64,000 bases of DNA from Akkermansia sp. RCC_12PD (lineage in GTDB: Bacteria > Verrucomicrobiota > Verrucomicrobiia > Verrucomicrobiales > Akkermansiaceae). The stretch spans positions 930,001 through 994,000 of the forward strand of contig NZ_CP143889.1 in NCBI RefSeq assembly GCF_036417355.1, written 5' to 3'. The stretch's first letter is position 1, and the number at the start of each line of letters is the position of its first letter. The translations under genes were made by a program, and so were the position numbers. Shown here piece after piece: positions 27,900 through 35,504 of the stretch. The notes beneath the pieces are model-generated. The model was given only the letters and a program-made list of their open reading frames with translations, ran no database searches and was not told the DNA's origin.

Positions 27900-28609
27900 T
27901 CAAGCGTTCCGGAAAGGTTCTGGCATTGAATGAACGTGCATCTTCCCCGCACGTTCCCTTTCATACAAACGCGCCGGAATATCCGTACTCATGCTGTTGA
28001 TGAAATAATAGCTGAACATCTCCAGAACGGTTCCCAGGGAGTTGGGGATTGCTACCCGGAAGAGGGGTTTTACCCAGGCCCTCCTATTCAGGGAAACCGT
28101 ATCCTCCCATCCCTTGTTCATTTTTCCACGGAACTTTTTCCATCATCTAGGAAGTGGTGAAAAAGCCAGGACGGCATGCCCATCAATCCAACGAGATCAG
28201 AGGAAGCCACCGTTACGCCGCCGGAGGAATATTCCCTGAACCGCCCGGCGCATAGTAGCTGGACCATCAATTCAAGTGCGTCCTGCCTGCCGTAATAATA
28301 CAGCACAAACACATTTCCGGCTCCGGTTCCCATATAATTACCGTCATAGGGGCGGTCCGCCACGTTTCCCCAGTTGTAACTCCAGTCGCAATACACCCGT
28401 CCCTACTTCAGAAGCATGCCGCCCGAATGGACGGAGAGGTTCAGATTCATATTCACGGATTCCCAAATACCCCTGTTTCCGGTTTCTTTCATCCGTGTTG
28501 GACCACAGGTACGCATTGTTCCCAGGGGTTCTTTTTTCCTTATTCCCGCACTCAGGAAGAGCTTCTCCATTGGCTTCAGAAAAGGCGGGAGAAGCGGCAG
28601 GCTCATCAT
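27900..28609 (-). pseudogene. Decayed gene of unknown function
   Basis: On the minus strand, one frame runs from about 28609 to 28118, broken by an in-frame TAG at 28403-28405 (LLK*GRVYCDW). The reading is protein-like on both sides (NLNLSVHSGGMLLK; NWGNVADRPYDGNYMGTGAGNVFVLYYYG). At its end the frame passes to a second one (28121-27900, WVKPLFRVAIPNSLGTVLEMFSYYF) at AAAAATGA, where a stop overlaps a start. This suggests a gene, or a coupled pair, in decay. No family is recognised. It is just downstream of the GH31 gene on the same strand. Confidence 0.45.
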
Positions 28610-28695
28610 GCCGGATTTGCCACCGACAAAAACAATACGGCCCCGTTTTCCGGTTGAATTATTACCGGAAAACGGGGCCGCTCGAATAGACGCCC

Positions 28696-31600
28696 TTACA
28701 ATTTTTTAGTATTCAGCTTTTTGTCCACCAGCATGCCGTCCTTGAGTTTCAAATCAAATTTGACATCCCTTCTGGCCTTGAATTTCAACACAAAGAGTTC
28801 CTTGGTACCTTCTACCGGCTCCTTGTCACCGATGTTGACGAAGGTGGGGTACAGTGCCTTGTCACCATTCGTATGAAGCCTGTCGTTCGTCAGGTTTTCC
28901 ATTTTATTCATGCCCGTGACCTCCACACCCACGAATTCATAGTCTTTGGGATCATACGGGAGGGCAAAGCTCAAGGCATTCACCAGACTGAGTTTCTGCC
29001 CTTTGACAGTCACTTTGGCGATGTCTCCCTTGCCGTATCTCTTTTTATCCGCACTGATTAGAAGCTTGCCGCCCAGTTCCGCTTTCTTTTTTCCGGCGGT
29101 GGCGTCCTTCTGTTTTTTGGCATCTCCCTTATCCTGGTCGGCATCCTCCTGCGGCTGGTCGGAGTCATCTTCCAACTGAGTGGCGACAACAGAGATGTCA
29201 TAGGCGTCAATAAGGCCGTTCCTGTTGATATCTCCATTGCTGATATAGCCCTCGAAGTCGGAATCCCCTTTCCTCAATCCCGTGTAGTTGATGTAGGAGG
29301 TAAGGTCGTTCCTGTCGATCTTGCCGTCATTGTTGATATCGCCCGGAAGGTAGCTTTCCGTTCCCGGCACCTTGAAGACGTAGATTTCCCGGCCTGAACC
29401 GTAGCCTCCCACGCCTTCGGTTATATTCAGCTTGATGTAACGGGCGGTGGGAGCATCCTTGAACCCGAAGATTTTCACTTCATTGTTCTTGTCCCACTGG
29501 AAGGTTCCGGCCTTCGTCCAGGTTTCCTTGTCCATGCTGTAGTAGACGGTGCCCTTCAGAAGGGTGCCATTCCCGGCGTCTTCACGGGGAACGTAATGGA
29601 ATTTTTCAATCTTGTTGATTGTTTTCAGATCCATGACTAAATCAAACGGGATGGCCTTCGCACCATATTTCGTGTGCCAAGCATCCTTTTCCTTGAAGTC
29701 AAACAGCTTGGTCAGGGAATTGCCCTGGTTTTCCGCAGTTGTTTCACCAACAATTCCTTCAATGGCGAATTCAAGCGGATTCGCCTGAGTTTTGGCATTA
29801 AAGGCCGTCCAATCCGAATGACCATCGCGGTTGACGGCACGCAACTTGAAGGAGTAGGGAGTTTCGGCTTCCAGATCTTCAAACAGGAATTCCGTACCTT
29901 TGATAGTGGTGTACAGCATGCCGCCGAACTCGATTTCATAGTAATCCGCATTGGCTACGGCATTCCAGGTGGGTTTCAGCGTGTAGGCAGCCGTGTTTTC
30001 TTCCGTAACTCCGGCATTCCCGGGAGCGGACAGAGGACCGGATGAGAGGCGGTATTTTTCCGCAGGCTGGAACTGGAAGCCTTCCACGGAAAGCACAACG
30101 GGATTTGCCGTAACGTCCGTCGCTGCCAGTTTCACCAGGAGCTGAGGATTTTTGGCAATCACTTTCTTTTCAAAATCGCTTCCCTTCGTGGCGAATTTGT
30201 TCAGGTTGGGAGCGGCATCGTAAAAATAAACATTCTCCCGTGACAGGAAATCGTCTTTGGACGCCGCTTCTGCCAGTTCCAGATTGTCCTTGCCAAGCCG
30301 TGCGGAAACTTTGTCCGGCTTCCGCGTCACGTTGATGCGGAATTCCGTCGATTTTTTCTTGTCGAATCCGGTGAAGTCGCCAACTGCCGGATGAACGGTT
30401 ACGGTCACGTTATTATTGCCGTCAAGGTCCGATTCAATCCGGGTTCTGACGCTTTTGCCCTGCCGGTATTCCTCCGTTACGCCGTCGTCGTCGTACGTGG
30501 TGAAAGAACTGCGGCCATGGGGGTAAATTTCATATATCCGGTGGTTCGGATTTATTTCCGATACGTTGTTGTTCGGGCCCGTCATGGGAATGATGGCTCC
30601 GTTTTTCACGAAGACGGGCAATTTCCAGACGGGGGCGTCAAAACAGTTGTAGATTTTACCCCCTTCGTACAAGTCGCCCGTAAAGTAGTCGATCCACTGG
30701 CCTTCCGGCAGATAAATGCCGTGGCGGATGTCGTTGCCCTCCTTGTCCGCGTTCGTTTCCTGGTAGACGGGAGCCACCAGGAAAGAGGGGCCGAAGAGGA
30801 ACTGGTACTGCGTCGCCTTGCCCAATGTATAGGGATTGGGATATTCCAGGAACATGGCCCGGACCATCGGCATTCCGCTGACGGATTCTTCCGCGATGCT
30901 GTAGGCATACGGGATGAGTTCCGATTTGAGTTTCAGATACCACCGGTTGATGGAGGTGGCGGGTTCCCCAAATACATGGGGATATTTTTCATTGGCTCCC
31001 CAACCGTCCATGTTGAGTTCCATGGGGGTAAAGGTTTTCCATTGGAAATCGCGGATGTTGACTACGGGATTCTTCCCACCGAAGATGCCGTCCATATCCG
31101 AACAGATGTTCGGCTGGCCAGACAGGCCGGAGCCGATGTAGGTAGGAATATGGAAACGGATGTATTCCCAGGCTCCGCCCGTCTGGTCGCCTGTCCAGAT
31201 GCCGGCATAACGCTGGGTTCCGGCCCAGCCGTCCAGGGAAATGATGAACGGGCGGCTGTTGTTCCCGTAATAGGTCATGATCTGGGCGACGTCCGTAATA
31301 CCGTTCAGTCCGAAGGAATAGCCGGGCCCTACCCAGGCGACGTCCGTTTTCAATACGCGTATCCCGGCGTCCCTGACTTCCTTGACAATGTCACGCTGCA
31401 GAAGGGCGCTTATCTCCGGTTTGGGATGCAGATCCGACTGAGTCCACAAGCCGATTTCCACTCCGTTTTTCAGAGCGTAATCAGTCAGGCTTTTCAAATT
31501 CGCAATATTTCCGTCCAGAGTGTCCGTCTGTCCATAACCGGCGCCGTAGCCGTCATTCGGGAGGAGCCAGCCCAGGGGCATGTCATGGGCCTTGTAGCGG

Positions 31601-32616
31601 TCGATCACGGCACGGGCGGAAAACTGGTAGTTGTCCAGTTCTCCATTCAGGGATTCCCTGATTCCTCCATTGTCCTTCTGGCTCTCCTTGTATCTCTTGC
31701 CGTCTTCAAACAGAATGCCTTTTTCATCTTCCTTCCAGTAGTCCCTGTTGTAGGCGTTCAAATGCCCCTGGTAGAAGGCGAATTTGGGCAGCAGAACGGG
31801 ATTTCCCGTCAACTGGTAAAACTTTTGCAGCAGGTTGACCGCTCCGTCGTCAACCATGAAGAAGACATCCAGATAATTTTCATCATGGCTGAGATTGACG
31901 ATGCCTTTTTCCCTGGCGCCGAAATCATACTGCCCCTTCTTGAACGTATGCCACAGAAGTCCGTAGCCGTTTGTGGACCAGTAGAAGGGAGTGGGGGAGG
32001 CTACGCCTCCATCCGTCCAGCTGTTCTGGTTTTCAATGGAGATTACTTTCCCCTTGTGCGAGAAGCGTCCGTTCTGCACGCCTCCTCCGTAGAAGTATTC
32101 TTCCGGCCCCGTTTTCAGGGACAGAGTGGTTTTGCCCTTTTCAAAAAGGACGGGAGCCGCCTGCTCAACAACCACTGTTCCGGTTTTCAAATCAACGATT
32201 TTGATCAGGGAAGTCTTCTTGTCAATTTCCACCCTGATTTTTCCCGTGGTGATTGTGACCATATTCCCTTGGTTGCCAACATCCAGTCTGGACACGGCCT
32301 TCCTGGGCTGCCCGACCAGTATTTTAGCTTCGGGCTCCGCTTTCGGGTCCCGGATAATTCCTCCCGAATCGTCGCGGAAAAGGCGGAAGATGTTGTCCCC
32401 GTAAAAGTCGAAGGTCATCCGGTGGTCTTTCCCGAGCAGCACCTCGACGGCCGAAGGATTGATTTTCCGGGCATCCTCCACCAGCGGGGCCTGCCGCCCT
32501 TCCTGCGGCCCACCCTGGGCGGAAAAGGCAAAGCCGGAGAAGAAGAGAGACACGCCGCAGGTCATTAAAACAGTTTTCCTCAGCATGCTGCTGTCAGTTG
32601 AGTTTCCCATTATCAT
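28696..32616 (-). CDS. Secreted multi-domain GH31 glycosidase with dockerin-like and cohesin-like modules
   Basis: A 1306-residue exported glycosidase. The signal peptide lies near MLRKTVLMTCGVSLFFSGFAFSA; ATG 32586 is an alternative start. Visible order: N-terminal beta domain, GH31 barrel (about residues 265-640), C-terminal beta domains, a fibronectin III-like module (about 847-942), an F5/8C discoidin-like module (about 962-1083), a dockerin-like pair of calcium repeats (GDINNDGKIDRNDL and GDINRNGLIDAYDI, about 1090-1145), an acidic Lys/Asp linker and a cohesin-like C-terminus (about 1185-1306). The probable nucleophile is Asp425 in KTDVAWVGPGYSFG. That motif and the domain order resemble the GH31 alpha-N-acetylgalactosaminidase group, suggesting attack on GalNAc of mucin O-glycans; this specificity is inferred. 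Confidence 0.88.
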   Translation of the reverse strand: MIMGNSTDSSMLRKTVLMTCGVSLFFSGFAFSAQGGPQEGRQAPLVEDARKINPSAVEVLLGKDHRMTFDFYGDNIFRLFRDDSGGIIRDPKAEPEAKILVGQPRKAVSRLDVGNQGNMVTITTGKIRVEIDKKTSLIKIVDLKTGTVVVEQAAPVLFEKGKTTLSLKTGPEEYFYGGGVQNGRFSHKGKVISIENQNSWTDGGVASPTPFYWSTNGYGLLWHTFKKGQYDFGAREKGIVNLSHDENYLDVFFMVDDGAVNLLQKFYQLTGNPVLLPKFAFYQGHLNAYNRDYWKEDEKGILFEDGKRYKESQKDNGGIRESLNGELDNYQFSARAVIDRYKAHDMPLGWLLPNDGYGAGYGQTDTLDGNIANLKSLTDYALKNGVEIGLWTQSDLHPKPEISALLQRDIVKEVRDAGIRVLKTDVAWVGPGYSFGLNGITDVAQIMTYYGNNSRPFIISLDGWAGTQRYAGIWTGDQTGGAWEYIRFHIPTYIGSGLSGQPNICSDMDGIFGGKNPVVNIRDFQWKTFTPMELNMDGWGANEKYPHVFGEPATSINRWYLKLKSELIPYAYSIAEESVSGMPMVRAMFLEYPNPYTLGKATQYQFLFGPSFLVAPVYQETNADKEGNDIRHGIYLPEGQWIDYFTGDLYEGGKIYNCFDAPVWKLPVFVKNGAIIPMTGPNNNVSEINPNHRIYEIYPHGRSSFTTYDDDGVTEEYRQGKSVRTRIESDLDGNNNVTVTVHPAVGDFTGFDKKKSTEFRINVTRKPDKVSARLGKDNLELAEAASKDDFLSRENVYFYDAAPNLNKFATKGSDFEKKVIAKNPQLLVKLAATDVTANPVVLSVEGFQFQPAEKYRLSSGPLSAPGNAGVTEENTAAYTLKPTWNAVANADYYEIEFGGMLYTTIKGTEFLFEDLEAETPYSFKLRAVNRDGHSDWTAFNAKTQANPLEFAIEGIVGETTAENQGNSLTKLFDFKEKDAWHTKYGAKAIPFDLVMDLKTINKIEKFHYVPREDAGNGTLLKGTVYYSMDKETWTKAGTFQWDKNNEVKIFGFKDAPTARYIKLNITEGVGGYGSGREIYVFKVPGTESYLPGDINNDGKIDRNDLTSYINYTGLRKGDSDFEGYISNGDINRNGLIDAYDISVVATQLEDDSDQPQEDADQDKGDAKKQKDATAGKKKAELGGKLLISADKKRYGKGDIAKVTVKGQKLSLVNALSFALPYDPKDYEFVGVEVTGMNKMENLTNDRLHTNGDKALYPTFVNIGDKEPVEGTKELFVLKFKARRDVKFDLKLKDGMLVDKKLNTKKL

Positions 32617-33010
32617 ATCATTTTTATCACGTCAGCCGGAACACCGTCTCAAAATGAACTCCAATAATCAATCCAAAGATGAATGGAATCCCCCTTTTTT
32701 ATCAACTATGTAGTTTCCTGTACAGGCTGCGCCTGCAATATCGGATGTGTACGCGAATCATATTAAAGAGGGCCATGCGCTCCGGCATTTTCCAGCTGCC
32801 AGATATACCGGCAGTTTCCTGCGCTTTTTTCATCCTTTCCCCCGCATGCGTTTCATCCGGGCACAACCCTCTTTTGAACTATGCCTCAATAATATTCCTG
32901 GTCAATGCCATAGAAAACCCGGACGGCAGATTGGCGAAGCACTGGAAAATGCGACATGCCGCCGGCTCTTTTACCAAGAACCAACGGCATGCGGGTTATT
33001 TCTGAATGTT
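32617..33010. other. Intergenic region upstream of the GH31 gene
   Basis: About 390 bp. I see no credible coding frame or hairpin terminator; it should hold the promoter of the minus-strand GH31 gene and the 3' end of the CysN-like transcript. Confidence 0.5.
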
Positions 33011-33724
33011 TCAGGCGGCGCATCCCACGCCTACAATATTTCCCTTTTTGGCGCGGCAAACGAGAAAACGGCCGGAGAGGGAAGGCGGCAATCCGTCAAT
33101 GGAAGAGCAGTCCCCCGGATCATGGTTGCCTTCATGGGACCAGTCCAGAGGATGTCCTGCCAAATCATACAGAACGTACCGGGCCGTTCCGTCCAGGGAA
33201 TCGAACCATACAATGCGGGATTCGCTTGCCGGAATCTGACGCTCCTTTTGGAGAAAACGGTCCATGACCTCCAGCAGCCGATCCATGGCGGCATCAAAGG
33301 AAGGTTGTTCCGTATCATAATGGATTTGCCCCGCCTGTTCCGCCATGGAATGACTGTGAACCACGGCAATGTTTTCTACGCCGATGGCAGCGGCAATTTC
33401 TTCCAGTTTCCTCTGGTACGCTTCCGACTGCTCCCGCCGATTTTCATCAATGATCAGGATATATCCCTTGGAGGCGCACAACCCCGACACGATTTCCGGA
33501 AGGTATTCCAGATGCCCGGGGCAGTCGCAGAAGACCAGATCGGTATGGTCATTGACGGGGCAGGCGATACGGGTTCCCGTGATCGTACGGCCCGTGGCCT
33601 GTTCAATGCACAGCGCATCCGGTTCAATCACGCGTCCCGTGTTCTTCCGAAGCAGGCTCTTGATAAGCGTGGATTTTCCACTGTCCATCAGGCCGCATAC
33701 GGCTATAGTGGCTTTTGATTTCAT
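33011..33724 (-). CDS. CysN-like GTPase domain protein (truncated family member)
   Basis: A 237-residue protein from ATG 33724 (MKSKATIAVCGLMDSGKST). It matches the G domain of sulfate adenylyltransferase subunit 1: P-loop GLMDSGKST and G3 DCPGH with LEYLPEIVSG. Full CysN has about 430-470 residues with two beta-barrel domains; these are missing. The guanine-specificity motif NKXD also appears lost (IAVVHSHSM where IVVAINKMD is expected). It lies 22 bp after the CysD-like gene on the same strand, supporting a role in sulfate activation, but whether it binds GTP is uncertain. No APS-kinase domain is fused. Confidence 0.75.
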   Translation of the reverse strand: MKSKATIAVCGLMDSGKSTLIKSLLRKNTGRVIEPDALCIEQATGRTITGTRIACPVNDHTDLVFCDCPGHLEYLPEIVSGLCASKGYILIIDENRREQSEAYQRKLEEIAAAIGVENIAVVHSHSMAEQAGQIHYDTEQPSFDAAMDRLLEVMDRFLQKERQIPASESRIVWFDSLDGTARYVLYDLAGHPLDWSHEGNHDPGDCSSIDGLPPSLSGRFLVCRAKKGNIVGVGCAA

Positions 33725-33746
33725 ATGTTTAAATGTGGAGAATGGA

Positions 33747-34553
33747 TCAGCAAAAACCGTTGCGGCGGAGCATTTCCATGCAATGCGGCACGGCTTCATC
33801 CTGGCGCGCTCTGCTGGCGCGTTCCGGAACGAGGGTTACGGCTACTTCATCAATAATTTTCTCAATAGTATCCGCTCCGGAATCCACGGGGGTGGTTACA
33901 GGCATACACCCAAGGGAACGGTAGCGTTTGCCGTCAACTGCAAGGTAAAGGGGACACAGGGGAAGCTTGCGTTCCAGGGTGTATTGCCAGATGTCCAGTT
34001 CCGTCCAGTCCAACAGGGTATTGACGCGGTAATGCCCTTTTTCCGGGGTGGAAATATTAATTCCTTCAAAGGGATGGAATTCCGGATTGTTGTCCGACGG
34101 TTCATAGACGCCTTGGGCGTCCCGGTAGGAGAAGTAGCGTTCCTTGGCCCGCGAACCTTCTTCATCGCGGCGGATTCCCGTGAACAGGAAGTCGATTGCT
34201 TCATCACGGATAACCTGTTTGAGGGGTTCCGTCTTGAGCGCAGCCGTTACTTCGAAAACAGGCGTATTTTCATAGTTCATTCCGGAATTCAGAGCAGCCG
34301 TATTAGTCACGGTGAGATCACCGGAACCGATAGCGAATTCCTTGATAATGTATTTCTTGTAGGCATAAAGCTGCGGGAATTCAAAGGTCGTATCGACGTG
34401 AATGACCCTCAGCCGATCCAGGTTGATGTGCTGCCGGAGCAAGTCCAGCAGGACAATGCTGTCCTTGCCGTAGGAGCAGAGGACGGCCGGGCGCTTCGCC
34501 TTGGAAAGAGCCGTTTTAATGATTCTGTGTGTTTTTTCTATCCAGTCAGTCAT
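33747..34553 (-). CDS. CysD-like sulfate adenylyltransferase small subunit
   Basis: A 268-residue PP-loop ATP pyrophosphatase. The PP-loop is SYGKDSIVLLDLL near residues 27-39; CysD landmarks TGIRRDEEGSRAKERYFSYRD, LDWTELDIWQY and YRSLGCMPVT are all present. With CysN this family makes adenylyl sulfate (APS) from ATP and sulfate. Length is near the CysD norm (about 300). It sits between a sulfotransferase (6 bp upstream) and the CysN-like gene (22 bp downstream), so its product most likely feeds glycan sulfation rather than cysteine synthesis. An APS kinase is not seen in the window. Confidence 0.87.
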   Translation of the reverse strand: MTDWIEKTHRIIKTALSKAKRPAVLCSYGKDSIVLLDLLRQHINLDRLRVIHVDTTFEFPQLYAYKKYIIKEFAIGSGDLTVTNTAALNSGMNYENTPVFEVTAALKTEPLKQVIRDEAIDFLFTGIRRDEEGSRAKERYFSYRDAQGVYEPSDNNPEFHPFEGINISTPEKGHYRVNTLLDWTELDIWQYTLERKLPLCPLYLAVDGKRYRSLGCMPVTTPVDSGADTIEKIIDEVAVTLVPERASRARQDEAVPHCMEMLRRNGFC

Positions 34554-34559
34554 GGTTTG

Positions 34560-35237
34560 TTATTTCGTGGGGTTAATCCAGAAAAGTTTCTTGAAACGTT
34601 TTTCAAGCAGAAAGTCGCCGGCCCAGTTTTCCCTGATGCTGGCAATGTCGGCGTCCGTCAAATCGCCCCGTGTCAGTTCATGTTTGCCATCCATATTGAA
34701 ATTGCACGGCTCCACGTTCATGACGGTCCTCATATAGTCGGGCAGGTTTTCAACGCGGACTATCGTGTCAATCCGGGGACAACGGTCATAATACCAGGCC
34801 TGTACTTCAAAATGCCGCCCACACCTGCCGGGATGATTGGCTTCATTCATCCGAATAAGCAAATGCATGGTGTCCAGCAACTGCCTCTTGCTCCTGCAGG
34901 ATGAAGTGAAGGGAGAAAATATTCCCCGGTTGATGCACCAGGCATAATTGGCAAGGTTGACAAATCTTTCGCCAGGATCGCGGAAAACAGCCAGATGATT
35001 GTATTCCCGGAATTTGTCCGCATCATAATCCTGATTGTTCAGGCAATAGTTGCAGGTATTCTCATTCCAAACCCTTACCGGACTCCTAGCCGCAGGATTG
35101 GATCCCAGTTCGTGAAATACGGTTCCTATCTGCGTGCCGCACGCATTTTTGGGAATCAGGTACATTAGAGTTTTTGTCGGTACATGGAGAATATATTTTC
35201 TCCGGTCACGCTTGCAGCAAAATGCCGGCCCTGCCAC
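34560..35237 (-). CDS. Carbohydrate sulfotransferase-like protein
   Basis: A 225-residue protein resembling the sulfotransferase type-2 fold: the 5'-phosphosulfate loop is MYLIPKNACGT, and the 3'-phosphate region is LAVFRDPGERFVNLA. I chose ATG 35237 because residues 14-24 (KYILHVPTKTL) look like the strand that precedes this loop in the family; ATG 35165 begins right at the loop. Predicted cytoplasmic, transferring sulfate from PAPS to a sugar. It sits directly upstream of the CysD/CysN-like pair and downstream of glycosyltransferases, so sulfation of a cell-surface glycan is the natural reading. Acceptor unknown. Confidence 0.75.
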   Translation of the reverse strand: MAGPAFCCKRDRRKYILHVPTKTLMYLIPKNACGTQIGTVFHELGSNPAARSPVRVWNENTCNYCLNNQDYDADKFREYNHLAVFRDPGERFVNLANYAWCINRGIFSPFTSSCRSKRQLLDTMHLLIRMNEANHPGRCGRHFEVQAWYYDRCPRIDTIVRVENLPDYMRTVMNVEPCNFNMDGKHELTRGDLTDADIASIRENWAGDFLLEKRFKKLFWINPTK

Positions 35238-35504
35238 CGCCCCGCCGCTCCTGTCGCGGAATACTTATCAGTAACCGGATTATAAGCCAGCGTCTCGATA
35301 CTTTCATACCCGGACGAGAAGAGGGCCCGGGGATTTTCTCCAGCTCCTTTCGTAAGGGTAGACATGTCATTTCCCGGTTCCCGGAAAAGCCGGAGGTCCT
35401 CTATGCGGCAGTTTTCCTCCCGTCGCAAATGAATAATGCGTATGTCTCGTGCTGTCCTTGTATTCACGGCGAATTATACCCAAATTTCACTCTGTTATTT
35501 AAAG

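Noticed and set aside
30391-32568. Long plus-strand open frame opposite the GH31 gene
   Set aside because: Shadow frame; the minus strand shows clear signal peptide, catalytic and module motifs.
35165-35467. Possible 100-residue gene before the sulfotransferase
   Set aside because: Its 3' part overlaps the likely true N-terminus of the sulfotransferase in another frame, and it shows no domain; the TAATG overlap at 35163-35167 is probably accidental.
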